From Chryseobacterium sp. Leaf394 (lineage in GTDB: Bacteria; Bacteroidota; Bacteroidia; Flavobacteriales; Weeksellaceae), in contig NZ_LMQH01000011.1 in the NCBI RefSeq assembly GCF_001424105.1, positions 116,122 to 156,336 of the forward strand: a DNA stretch of 40,215 nucleotides. The letters run 5' to 3'. Below the pieces are notes generated by a model. That model was not told the origin of the DNA. It was given only the letters and a program-made list of their open reading frames with translations, and made no database searches. Numbering within the stretch: the stretch's first letter is position 1; every line of letters starts with the position of its first letter. Shown here piece by piece: positions 14,785-22,589 of the stretch. Made by a program: the position numbers and the translations under genes.

Positions 14785-16185
14785 ATGAACAAGACATATA
14801 AATATCCAAAATTTTGGGTAGCATTACCTGTGTTTTTTCTGGTACTGGTAGGTTGCAATTCGTTACTGAATTATCCTTCTCACAGCGAAAAATCTACATT
14901 AGGAGAAACAACCAACTTTACTTCAAAAATTAAAAACCTTCCTATGCCTAATGATAAAGTGGTAGTGGGAGTTTATAAATTCCGTGATCAGACAGGTCAG
15001 TACAAAGCTGCTGATAACGGAGCCAACTGGAGTACAGCTATTCCGCAGGGAACAACAACCATTCTCATCAAAGCTCTGGAAGACAGCCGTTGGTTCAGAC
15101 CCATTGAAAGAGAAAATATCGGAAATCTTTTAAATGAAAGACAAATCATCAGGTCTACCAGAAAAGAATACATGCCCAACCAGATCAATGAATCAGGAAA
15201 TCTTCCGCCACTTCTGTATGCTGGAATTATCCTTGAAGGAGGTGTAATTTCTTACGACACCAACGTGGTTACAGGTGGTTTGGGAGCAAGATACTTCGGT
15301 ATTGGGGCGTCTACCAATTACCGTCAGGACAGAATTACGGTATATCTTCGCGCGGTTTCCACTCAAACCGGAGAAATTCTTAAAACGGTTTATACATCAA
15401 AGACCATCCTTTCTACCGCCATCAGCGGAAGTTTTTTCCGGTATGTGGATACGGAAAGATTAATGGAAGCTGAGGTAGGAATCACTCAAAACGAACCTGT
15501 ACATCTTGCTGTAACAGAAGCCATTGAAAAAGCAGTTTACGGTCTGATCGTAGAAGGCGTGAGAGACAATATCTGGGGAAGTACAGTTCAGGATCCGAAT
15601 AAATTTACCAAACTGATTACTGATTATAATGCTGAGCAGACCGACAACGACATGAATGTTTTAGGTAAAAAACTGGCAGACAATCAGCGTGCAAAAATTT
15701 CGATGTACGGATTAGCAGAAGGAACCCAGATTCGCGGTGACTATGTAAATCCTAAGATGCATCCAGGTATAAAAGGAGGCTTGAAATATTTCATAAGCGA
15801 CCATTTTAATATTGACGGAAACGCAAGCTATTTCATTTTTGAAAACAAAAATATTTTCTGGCGACGCGCAATTGCGCTTGATGCGAATGTAGAATATATG
15901 GTTCTGCCGAAAAGTAAATTTACACCTTACGTCTTTGGTGGTGTAGGCTCCGTATTTTACAGTGATAAAAATTATTTTAAATCTCAGTTTGGCGGAGGTC
16001 TGGAATATCTCATCAACAGGACTTTTGCCTTGCGTTTAAACGCACAGTATGATCTTGGCTTCAATGACGACTGGGATTTTAAAGTACAGGGTACTAGAAA
16101 AGATCAAAGCGTAAGAATTGGTTTGGGATTAAATGTTTATCTCAACCGAAAATCTGCAAAACCTTTAAAAACAACAAACCCATGA
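14785..16185 (+). CDS. csgG: Curli secretion channel CsgG with C-terminal beta-barrel domain
   Basis: A 466-residue outer-membrane lipoprotein. The lipobox is LVLVGC with Cys24 acylated. Residues about 40-290 are CsgG: VVVGVYKFRDQTGQYK, the hallmark IPQGTTTILIKALEDSRWFRPIERENIGNLL split over two segments, GGLGARYFGIGAS and TAISGSFFRYVD. CsgG oligomerises into the pore that exports curlin subunits. E. coli CsgG has 277 residues; here about 180 more follow, with alternating beta strands such as HPGIKGGLKYFISDHFN, TPYVFGGVGSVFYS and QSVRIGLGLNVYL, resembling a small OmpA-type outer-membrane barrel. Its stop overlaps the next start (ATGA), so the two are translationally coupled. Confidence 0.92.
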   Translation: MNKTYKYPKFWVALPVFFLVLVGCNSLLNYPSHSEKSTLGETTNFTSKIKNLPMPNDKVVVGVYKFRDQTGQYKAADNGANWSTAIPQGTTTILIKALEDSRWFRPIERENIGNLLNERQIIRSTRKEYMPNQINESGNLPPLLYAGIILEGGVISYDTNVVTGGLGARYFGIGASTNYRQDRITVYLRAVSTQTGEILKTVYTSKTILSTAISGSFFRYVDTERLMEAEVGITQNEPVHLAVTEAIEKAVYGLIVEGVRDNIWGSTVQDPNKFTKLITDYNAEQTDNDMNVLGKKLADNQRAKISMYGLAEGTQIRGDYVNPKMHPGIKGGLKYFISDHFNIDGNASYFIFENKNIFWRRAIALDANVEYMVLPKSKFTPYVFGGVGSVFYSDKNYFKSQFGGGLEYLINRTFALRLNAQYDLGFNDDWDFKVQGTRKDQSVRIGLGLNVYLNRKSAKPLKTTNP

Positions 16186-17684
16186 AAAACATACTTAAAT
16201 ATATTTTGGTGCTGATGCTCGGTTTTATGGTGAGCTGCAGCGAAGACCTTATAGGTGAAAACACAACGGGAAGTATTAAAGGAACTGTGGTGAAAAAGGG
16301 AACCAACACCCCTATTGCCAATGTGAAAATTTCCACAAGCCCTTCCACAACGACTGTTTTTACGGGTACAGACGGAAGTTTTACCATTACCGATGCTCCT
16401 GTAGGAGATTATTCTGTGAAAGCTGAGTACAGTGGCTATGTTGCTAATTATCAGGGAATTAATCTGAAAAATGACGGACAGACCGTTACTGTGGTTTTTG
16501 AGATGTCTGATGACTCAAGTTTAAATTCTTCACCATCAATTCCGGTTTTGGTGAGTCCGGCAGATAATTCTGTCGAGCAGCCATTGTCACTCAATTTATC
16601 GTGGACAGCAACCGATCCTGAAAATGACAGCCTGAAATTTGATTTAATTTTAAAAAATGCCAATAATACTGTTGTTCAGAATATTAACGGAATTAAAACC
16701 AAAAACTACAACGTTACCAATCTCCAGTACAACAACACATATTTCTGGCAGGTTGCAGTTTCAGACGGCGTTAATGCTAAAGTTTTCAGTGAGACAAGGC
16801 AGTTTAAGACTGTTGTAACACCTACGAACAGATTTCATTATGTGAAAAAAGACAGCAACGGAAATTACTACATTGTTTCTGCGAATGAAACCAATGTGAA
16901 TTTTAACCTGACCACAAGCTCACAAAATTCTTTCAGACCACGACTGAATAATGATGCCAATAAAGTGGCATTTCTGAGGAATGTTGGCGGAAATTTTCAA
17001 ATTTTCACTTCGAAAAGGGATGGTTCAGATATGATGCAGGTAACAACTCTTCCGGCAACAGGTTTCAGCAATGCAGAAATTGATTTCTCCTGGAACAAAG
17101 TAGGAAGTCAGCTGATTTACGCTAATTTTGATAAACTGTACAGAATCAATTCAGACGGAACCGGGCTTACTCAGATTTATGCTACTTCAGACGGAAGTCT
17201 AATCTCTGAATGCGACTGGAGCTATGACGGAAGCAGAATCGCCCTGAAAACCAATAATCTCAGCGGTTACGGTGTGAAAATATTTATCATTGATATGTCA
17301 GGAACAGTTACTAAAAGCGTTCTGAGCGGCGTAAACGGTGGGGCAGGAGGTCTGAACTTCTCAGCAGACAGCAAGAAACTTCTGTATACACGCGATGTGG
17401 CGGGATTTGAAAACATTCAGTACAGACAGCTGGATTCCAGAATTTTTATTTATGATCTGGATAACAATACGCAGCAGGATATTTCTGCCATGAGCCAAAA
17501 GACCAATGGTACCAACGACCTTGACCCACGATTTTCTCCGAATGATGCAGACGTGATCCTTGTAAATACTTCCAACGATAATGTTTCTGCGAAAAATGTG
17601 ATAAAAATTACACTCACGGCCACCAACGGAAATTACCCGCGGGCAGTTTTGTTTACCAATGCAGAAATGCCGGATTGGGAGTAG
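16182..17684 (+). CDS. Multi-domain lipoprotein coupled to CsgG (CarboxypepD_reg, Fn3-like, PD40/TolB-like propeller)
   Basis: A 500-residue lipoprotein; lipobox GFMVSC with Cys19. Residues about 30-110 are a carboxypeptidase-regulatory-like beta sandwich (GSIKGTVVKKGTNTPIANVKI ... TGTDGSFTITDAPVGDYSVKAE). Residues about 118-210 resemble a fibronectin type III domain (VLVSPADNS, LSWTATDPENDSLKFDL, YFWQVAVSDG). Residues about 215-500 form repeats such as FRPRLNNDANKVAFLR, FQIFTSKRDGSDMMQVT and SYDGSRIALKTN, typical of PD40/TolB-like beta-propellers that bind protein partners. The gene overlaps csgG by four bases and ends at the operon terminator, so it is likely a curli-operon accessory surface protein, perhaps an anchor. 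No homologue is known in E. coli curli; the role is inference. Confidence 0.82.
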   Translation: MKNILKYILVLMLGFMVSCSEDLIGENTTGSIKGTVVKKGTNTPIANVKISTSPSTTTVFTGTDGSFTITDAPVGDYSVKAEYSGYVANYQGINLKNDGQTVTVVFEMSDDSSLNSSPSIPVLVSPADNSVEQPLSLNLSWTATDPENDSLKFDLILKNANNTVVQNINGIKTKNYNVTNLQYNNTYFWQVAVSDGVNAKVFSETRQFKTVVTPTNRFHYVKKDSNGNYYIVSANETNVNFNLTTSSQNSFRPRLNNDANKVAFLRNVGGNFQIFTSKRDGSDMMQVTTLPATGFSNAEIDFSWNKVGSQLIYANFDKLYRINSDGTGLTQIYATSDGSLISECDWSYDGSRIALKTNNLSGYGVKIFIIDMSGTVTKSVLSGVNGGAGGLNFSADSKKLLYTRDVAGFENIQYRQLDSRIFIYDLDNNTQQDISAMSQKTNGTNDLDPRFSPNDADVILVNTSNDNVSAKNVIKITLTATNGNYPRAVLFTNAEMPDWE

Positions 17685-17711
17685 AAAGAGATACTTTTTT
17701 ATACTTTTAAA

Positions 17712-17755
17712 AAGAAAGTCAAAACCGGGATGGTTTTGACTTTCTTAATTTTTGA
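17712..17755. terminator. Curli operon terminator, convergent with the LuxR gene
   Basis: A 15-bp perfect stem, AAGAAAGTCAAAACC at 17712-17726 with GGTTTTGACTTTCTT at 17732-17746, loop GGGAT. T-rich sequence follows on the plus strand; the A-rich left flank could serve the convergent minus-strand gene as well. Confidence 0.8.
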
Positions 17756-17775
17756 TAATGAAAAAAGTGATGTCC

Positions 17776-18423
17776 TTATTCAATAATATTATTTTCAAGT
17801 GCGTATTTTACGATGCCCACCGAATTTCTTACATTCAGTTTAGTTAAAATCTTTTTCCTGTGTGTTTCTACGGTATTGATGCTTATGAAAAGCTTTACAG
17901 AAATATCTTTGCTGCTGAGACCTTCGCAGATGAGTTTTAAGATTTCAGTTTCCCTTTTGGTAAGTGAATCTTTGACCTGAACAGCTTCAAAATTTCTGCC
18001 GTTGCTTACGAAACTGATCATCTTTTCCTTGGCTTGGCTGCAAAGAAAAATTTCTCCGGAGGAAAGAGCCTGCAGACAGTCTGTAAACTCGTCAAAACTG
18101 CTCCTTTTATCCAAATATGCAGTAATACCTTTGTTAAAAAGTTTGCGGATAGAAGTCACGTCATAATCGTTGCCGATAATAATAATTTTCAGGTTGGGAT
18201 TATTCCGTTTCATTTCTTCAGCAGTCTGATAGATTTCAGAAAGCATCATCATATTTGAGCTGAACATCAGCAGATCAAACCCACCAGTTTTCAGATATTC
18301 CTGAAGGTTCACCGGGCAGCTGCATACCTGAATCTGTTCAATAAACTGTGTTTGAGAGAGAAGTTTAGAAAGACCTTCTGCGTAGATTGCAGGCTGATCA
18401 AAAATAATTAAATTTGATTTCAT
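17776..18423 (-). CDS. NarL/LuxR-type regulator with degenerate receiver, next to curli
   Basis: A 215-residue response-regulator-like protein. The receiver occupies residues 1-120: D9 remains from the acidic pair (IIFDQPAIYAEGL), but the position expected to be phosphorylated is S55 in GGFDLLMFSSN, five residues after D50, so there is no phosphoacceptor Asp. K in YLDKRSS is kept. The LuxR-type helix-turn-helix is intact at about 152-212 (LTKRETEILKLICEGLSSKDI, INTVETHRKKIL). No histidine kinase gene is nearby. Convergent with the curli operon, it is a candidate local regulator. CsgD, the E. coli curli activator, is also a LuxR-type protein with an atypical receiver, but specific homology to CsgD is not claimed. 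Confidence 0.87.
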   Translation of the reverse strand: MKSNLIIFDQPAIYAEGLSKLLSQTQFIEQIQVCSCPVNLQEYLKTGGFDLLMFSSNMMMLSEIYQTAEEMKRNNPNLKIIIIGNDYDVTSIRKLFNKGITAYLDKRSSFDEFTDCLQALSSGEIFLCSQAKEKMISFVSNGRNFEAVQVKDSLTKRETEILKLICEGLSSKDISVKLFISINTVETHRKKILTKLNVRNSVGIVKYALENNIIE

Positions 18424-18820
18424 CTAGGTGTGCGTTAGAAGTTTTTAAAAGTAATAAAAATTATTTAATTATCAAATATTTGCTAAATATTTTATAGAAA
18501 AATAACCTTTTTGGGGGATTTTTTAAAATTTAAACAGTCATAATAATTAAAATATTTTTCACTAACTTATCGATGTAAAGGGCTCTCACTACCATCTGGA
18601 GATCCAGCTTATTATCAAAACTATGATTACTTGAAATGATAAATTATTACACTGCTGGGAGTGAAAAAATTTAAATTTTAATTATATTATTGCGTTCACT
18701 ATATATTTTTCATTTAAAACTTTCACAAAATATATCCCTCAAACCGGATCTGAGATATTTTCGTGATTTTTTTTAAACAATTTTACCTTTATTAATTTGT
18801 GAATTTTTTCAAAATAAAAC
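18424..18820. other. Intergenic region between the LuxR gene and the RNase E/G gene terminator
   Basis: About 400 bases with no gene. It is very AT-rich except around 18575-18660, where a more mixed segment contains the short dyad TGGA-GA-TCCA near 18597-18606. No -7 box with a proper -33, tRNA or convincing small RNA could be supported by eye. Confidence 0.35.
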
Positions 18821-18823
18821 ATG

Positions 18824-18850
18824 AAAAAACCCCTGTCGAAACAGAGGTTT
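18824..18850 (-). terminator. Terminator of the RNase E/G-family gene
   Basis: On the minus strand AAACCTCTGT pairs with ACAGGGGTTT (one G-U pair) around the loop TTCG, followed by a run of U. It begins 10 bases past the stop at 18860. Confidence 0.75.
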
Positions 18851-18859
18851 GAATTTTGC

Positions 18860-20419
18860 TTAGTTGGTATAACTTGCGAGCTCTTCCTTTTTAGAATTGT
18901 AAACCTTATATTCAAGGTATTTAAAAGAGTCTCTTGGGATAATAGTTACCCATTTTTTGTATTTGATGAACCATTTCATCTGTATACTTTTAATTCCTTT
19001 CGTGAGGTAAGCCTCAACAAATGGATGTACGTGAAGGAAAAGTTTTCCTTTTTCTTTCTGTAAAATCGTTCTGAGAGTGTCGCCCATTTTCTCAACGATT
19101 ACGATTGGTGCAACGATTTCGCCGTCTTTATTCGGGTTTTCTTCGCTGGTTTCAATTTGTTTTTCGGGGCGGTTTCTCTGTCTTGTAATCTGGATGAGTC
19201 CAAATTTACTTGGAGGAAGAATTTTGTGGCGGGCTTTGTCCCTGCTCATTTCATTACGGAAATGCTCGTACAGATCTTTTCTGTGCTCGGGATTCGTCAT
19301 ATCGATAAAATCGACAACGATGATGCCTCCCATGTCACGCAGTCTCAGCTGTCTTGCAATTTCTGTGGCAGCCATCTTATTTACATTCAGAGCGTGCTCG
19401 CGGTTGGCAGTGCTTCCCAGGCTGATGTTGTTTCCGGAATTTACGTCTACTACGTGTAGTGCTTCTGTATGTTCAATAACGAGATATGCACCTTTCGAGC
19501 TTGGGATATTTACGTGTTTCCCGAAGCTCTGTTTCATCTGCTTCTCTACATTATAGTATTCTAAAAGCGGGATGTGTGAACCGTGATACTGCACAATGTT
19601 TTTACGTTCCGGAGCAATCACTTCAAGGTAAGCTTTCATTTCTGAAACCATCTGCTCGTCATCACAGATGATGTTCACAAAATCCTGATTGAAGTTATCT
19701 CTCAGAATCGATGAAGCTTTGTCGTCTTCGCTGAGTATTTTTGAAGGTACTTTGTTTTTCTGAATATTTTTAAAAGTGCTTTCCCATTTCTGAACCAGCT
19801 GATTCATGTCGTTGTGCAGGTCGGCTACTTTTTTTCCTTCAGCTACAGTACGGATGATCACACCGAAACCTTCAGGTTTAATGCTGTCGATAAGTGTTTT
19901 CAGACGGTCTTTTTCTTCCGTAGTACGAATTTTCTTGGAAACAGAAATTTTGTTGTCGAAAGGGATAAGTACCAAAAAACGTCCTGTAAGCGATACCTGC
20001 GTAGAAATTCGCGGTCCTTTTGTAGAAATTGGCTCTTTGGTAATCTGCAGAATTACGATGTCGTCTTTTGCGAGTACCTTATCTACGATTCCGTTTTTGT
20101 CGATTTCCGGTTGTAATTCAAAATTCTTCAGGCTTGAAGAGCTTTGTTTTTTTGAAATACTGTCTTTCAGGAATTTTTTGTAAGTGAGAAACTGTGGCCC
20201 AAGATCCTGGTAATGCAGAAATGCATCTTTTTCGTAACCGATATTTACAAATGCTGCATTGAGATTCGGAGCCAGTTTTTTTACTTTTCCGATGAACAGG
20301 TCGCCTACTACAAAGTCATTTTTGTCTTCTTCCTCATGAAGTTCGCAGAGTTTTCCGTCTTCCAGCAATGCAATTTTTGTGAAATCGTCTTCATGCGAAA
20401 CTAGCAGTTCTGTCTTCAT
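18860..20419 (-). CDS. Ribonuclease E/G family endoribonuclease
   Basis: A 519-residue endoribonuclease of the Rne/Rng family, which processes rRNA and decays mRNA. The N-terminal part holds an S1-like RNA-binding domain: VGDLFIGKVKKLAPNLNAAFVNIGYEKDAFLHYQDL. The catalytic DNase I-like domain has D325 in HVVDVNSGN and D370 in VVDFIDM as the magnesium ligands, equivalent to D303 and D346 of E. coli RNase E, plus LRLRDMGGIIVVDF. The CPxC zinc-link cysteines of the E. coli enzymes are missing; the region after LIQITRQRNRPEK reads instead ETSEENPNKDGE. The C-terminal half of RNase E is absent, so it is closer to RNase G in size. It lies 217 bases after the small ribosomal-type gene, possibly a separate unit. 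Confidence 0.92.
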   Translation of the reverse strand: MKTELLVSHEDDFTKIALLEDGKLCELHEEEDKNDFVVGDLFIGKVKKLAPNLNAAFVNIGYEKDAFLHYQDLGPQFLTYKKFLKDSISKKQSSSSLKNFELQPEIDKNGIVDKVLAKDDIVILQITKEPISTKGPRISTQVSLTGRFLVLIPFDNKISVSKKIRTTEEKDRLKTLIDSIKPEGFGVIIRTVAEGKKVADLHNDMNQLVQKWESTFKNIQKNKVPSKILSEDDKASSILRDNFNQDFVNIICDDEQMVSEMKAYLEVIAPERKNIVQYHGSHIPLLEYYNVEKQMKQSFGKHVNIPSSKGAYLVIEHTEALHVVDVNSGNNISLGSTANREHALNVNKMAATEIARQLRLRDMGGIIVVDFIDMTNPEHRKDLYEHFRNEMSRDKARHKILPPSKFGLIQITRQRNRPEKQIETSEENPNKDGEIVAPIVIVEKMGDTLRTILQKEKGKLFLHVHPFVEAYLTKGIKSIQMKWFIKYKKWVTIIPRDSFKYLEYKVYNSKKEELASYTN

Positions 20420-20621
20420 TTTGTTGTAAGATAATTTTTTTAGATTGAGGAAATTCGTTGTATCATCATAATTTTTAAAAATACTGATATTCCTGATATA
20501 TTTTCAGAAAATCTTTATAGAGATTTGTCAAAATTCCTCCGAATCACACTTTGTATAAATAAAAATATAGTTAGTGATCATTAAATAATTAAAAAACACC
20601 AACTATATTATTATATTATAA

Positions 20622-20637
20622 AATCTCAGTTGAGATT
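20622..20637 (-). terminator. Weak hairpin at the end of the small basic gene
   Basis: AATCTC and GAGATT (minus strand) form a 6-bp stem with a 4-base loop overlapping the stop codon, followed by TTATAATATA. It is a short stem with a poor U tract, so only tentative. Confidence 0.3.
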
Positions 20638-20725
20638 ATTTCTTCTTATGTCTGTTCGCTCTTCTTCTTTTCTTTCTCTTGTGTGTAGCAACCTTGTGTC
20701 TCTTTCTTTTCTTTCCGCTTGGCAT
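20636..20725 (-). CDS. 29-residue basic protein, AURKAIP1/COX24-like (ribosome-associated)
   Basis: A tiny gene, too short for common ORF cut-offs. It encodes 29 residues, of which 19 are Lys, Arg or His: MPSGKKRKRHKVATHKRKKR followed by RRANRHKKK. The pattern GKKRKRH-K-x-x-THKRKKRRR is the AURKAIP1/COX24 domain found in mitochondrial mS38 and in small proteins of Bacteroidota, where a homologous protein has been reported as a ribosome component. ATG start, TAA stop. It lies 40 bases downstream of the HU-type gene on the same strand, so the two are likely co-transcribed from the promoter at 21085-21117. Extreme basicity and composition support rRNA binding; the exact ribosomal position is not inferred. 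Confidence 0.85.
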   Translation of the reverse strand: MPSGKKRKRHKVATHKRKKRRRANRHKKK

Positions 20726-20764
20726 AATTTTAATTTTTTAATAACTAGTTAATATTCTTTTAAT

Positions 20765-21055
20765 TTATTTCACTGCAACTTTAGTTTTCACTTTCTCCAC
20801 AAAAGATTTTGATGGCTTGAAAGCAGGAATATTGTGTGCAGGTATTTCAATTGCAGTGTTCTTAGAGATGTTTCTTCCCGTTTTTGCTGCTCTGGTTTTA
20901 ACGATGAATGATCCAAAACCTCTTAAGTAAACATTATCACCATTGTACATAGAAGTTCTGATTTCTTGCATAAACGCCTCTACAACTTTCTGTGTTTCAT
21001 TCTTTTCTGTTCCCAATTTATTTGAGATGGTGTTTACCAATTCTGCCTTTGTCAT
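20765..21055 (-). CDS. HU/IHF-family DNA-binding protein
   Basis: A 96-residue DNA-bending protein of the HU/IHF superfamily. The helices are TKAELVNTISNKLGTEKN and TQKVVEAFMQEIRTSM, the turn is YLRGFGSFIVKTRAAKTGRN, and the arm ISKNTAIEIPAHNIPAFKPSK has Pro near the expected insertion point. GFGSF with the RGRN-like TGRN sequence resembles IHF more than canonical HU, so it may be more selective than the protein at 5259. It has no Lys tail. A consensus promoter precedes it, and the tiny basic gene follows by 40 bases, linking nucleoid and ribosome functions in one likely transcript. Confidence 0.93.
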   Translation of the reverse strand: MTKAELVNTISNKLGTEKNETQKVVEAFMQEIRTSMYNGDNVYLRGFGSFIVKTRAAKTGRNISKNTAIEIPAHNIPAFKPSKSFVEKVKTKVAVK

Positions 21056-21084
21056 TTCCTGTGTAATTTTAAATTTTAGGTGTG

Positions 21085-21117
21085 CAAATTTAGTTAAAAA
21101 AATTGAATATTAGCAAA
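21085..21117 (-). promoter_or_regulatory. Promoter for the HU/IHF-type gene
   Basis: On the minus strand TTTG (21117-21114), a 21-base spacer and TAAATTTG (21092-21085). The box lies 29 bases before the start codon and matches the Bacteroidota consensus. Confidence 0.75.
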
Positions 21118-21187
21118 TTAGTAAAAAATATTTTTAGTTTTTGGAGATGAATATCAGGTGAAGTGAGTGTGAAATAATCTTTAAATA

Positions 21188-21859
21188 TTACATGCTGCTG
21201 TTGTAATATCCGTTCTCTACGCAGAATCGGATGAGGTGTAATTTCGTTTTAAGCCCCAGTTTTTCGGTGAGTCTGTTGATGTAGGTGTCAATTGTACGGG
21301 TGCTGAGGTTCAGCTGTTCACCAATTTCTTTGTTGCTGAAGCCTTCATAGCAGAATTTCATCAGCTGTATTTCTGCTGGTGAAAGCTCATCCTGACTGTT
21401 TTTCTGCCTTGTCATGTACTCTTGAACAGACAAAGGTTGCTGCTTCCACTGTTCGGTATATTTGATGTAGTCGAAACTATCTGCCTTGGTCATTCCTTTG
21501 ATGATATCTCTGATGATAAGGCTGTTTTTCTGACAGTAATAAACATTTGGAATTTCAGACAGAATCTCAGCAATATCTTCCTGATATATTCCCGAATAAG
21601 TGATAATCGGCGTTTCTGTATTGTTTTTCCGGATAATTTTAATGGCTTCCAGGCCACTCAGAACGGGCATGAAAAGTTCAATGACGAATACGTCTTCCTG
21701 ACGTCGGTAAATCCTGTTGATAAGTTCGTGACCATTGTTGCAGTCGTTCAGTAACATGTAAAACGGATTGTCTAACAGTGATTTTATCATTATTTTTTTG
21801 AAATAATAATCACTGTCCGCAATAGAAAACCGAACGGTGCTGTTGATAATTTTATTCAT
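21188..21859 (-). CDS. NarL/LuxR-type regulator with Glu in place of the receiver Asp, next to T6SS
   Basis: A 223-residue response-regulator-like protein. The receiver covers residues 10-125, with D15 and D17 in SIADSDYYF for the acidic pair and the phosphorylation block DVFVIELFMPVLSGLEAI, where the phosphoacceptor is E61 instead of Asp. Glu often mimics the phosphorylated state, so the protein could be constitutively active; this is inference. The LuxR helix-turn-helix is at about 155-215 (LSPAEIQLMKFCYEGFSNKEI, STRTIDTYINRL). It is divergent from the T6SS gene cluster starting at 22042 and has no kinase partner beside it, making it a candidate T6SS regulator. Confidence 0.85.
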   Translation of the reverse strand: MNKIINSTVRFSIADSDYYFKKIMIKSLLDNPFYMLLNDCNNGHELINRIYRRQEDVFVIELFMPVLSGLEAIKIIRKNNTETPIITYSGIYQEDIAEILSEIPNVYYCQKNSLIIRDIIKGMTKADSFDYIKYTEQWKQQPLSVQEYMTRQKNSQDELSPAEIQLMKFCYEGFSNKEIGEQLNLSTRTIDTYINRLTEKLGLKTKLHLIRFCVENGYYNSSM

Positions 21860-21983
21860 TTAATGTTTGTGAGGTTTGGTGCGTACAAATTAAGAAAATT
21901 CTCCGAAATGTGTAAAAAAAACTTTATTAAAAACATTTAAACAGATGATTCATCCATAAATACAATAATTAATACTGTTTTTT

Positions 21984-22012
21984 TTTGTGAGTATGATTTT
22001 TTTTTATAATTT
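21984..22012 (+). promoter_or_regulatory. Promoter candidate for the TssO-like operon
   Basis: TTTG at 21984-21987 and TATAATTT at 22005-22012 with 17 bases between. The last base of the -7 box differs from TAnnTTTG. It lies 29 bases before the ATG at 22042. Confidence 0.4.
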
Positions 22013-22041
22013 TCAGCTACCAAAAAAACCAAACACATAAT

Positions 22042-22572
22042 ATGTCTGTTTATAATGATAAAAAATTAAACAGAAGTGACGTTCGCACAGGGATCTGGCG
22101 ATTTGTTACTTCATTCATTGTTCTCTCTGCTGTTTCTTTCACAGCAGTCTACTTCTTTTTCAAAAGTTATGATACGCAACGCGCCGGTATTGCCAAAGAA
22201 GTAGGGAAATATGAAGAGCTTCTCAATAAAAACCTCCTGCTTAAAATTTCTTTAGACAGTATTCAGTACAATATGTCTCTGCTGGGATCAAACCAGGTGG
22301 AAAACGATTTTTATCTTCGTGAATCTGTTATGCGAAAAATGCGTGAAGCAAAAGCAATAATAGGCGAAGACAGCGCAACAAATTTCAAACACTACAATGT
22401 TCTTTTAAAAAAAGTGGATAATATGCTTTTGCTTAAAAACCAGATAATTACGGCCAATACCGATGAGCAGTCTATTCTCAGACTTTTAAATAACTGTCAG
22501 AATAAAGACCAGCAGATTCTTGGTGCTTTAAGAAAAGATCCTTCACGAGTTTTTTCAGGACGAAGACGTTAA
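22042..22572 (+). CDS. T6SS subtype iii membrane protein, TssO-like
   Basis: A 176-residue single-pass inner-membrane protein. Residues about 20-43 form the membrane segment (RFVTSFIVLSAVSFTAVYFFF), preceded by a charged cytoplasmic tail (YNDKKLNRSDVRTGIW) and followed by a long helical periplasmic region with DTQRAGIAKEVGKYEELLNKN that looks coiled-coil. The TssO family of Bacteroidota T6SSiii consists of such short single-pass proteins of unresolved function, thought to replace part of the TssJLM envelope complex. The call rests on topology, size and its place ahead of the PKD protein and TssR; I cannot exclude another T6SSiii accessory family. The next gene is 17 bases away. Confidence 0.65.
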   Translation: MSVYNDKKLNRSDVRTGIWRFVTSFIVLSAVSFTAVYFFFKSYDTQRAGIAKEVGKYEELLNKNLLLKISLDSIQYNMSLLGSNQVENDFYLRESVMRKMREAKAIIGEDSATNFKHYNVLLKKVDNMLLLKNQIITANTDEQSILRLLNNCQNKDQQILGALRKDPSRVFSGRRR

Positions 22573-22589
22573 TTTTTTAAAATTACACT

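Noticed and set aside
18590..18660. Mixed-composition island with short dyads, considered as a small RNA or IS remnant
   Set aside because: No promoter, terminator or longer inverted repeat could be paired with it; only the TGGA/TCCA dyad is present, too short to support a call.
19077..19556. A 159-codon plus-strand open frame
   Set aside because: It is antisense to the RNase E/G-family gene, has low-complexity Ser/Leu/Ile composition and no recognisable start region; it is a shadow of the real gene.
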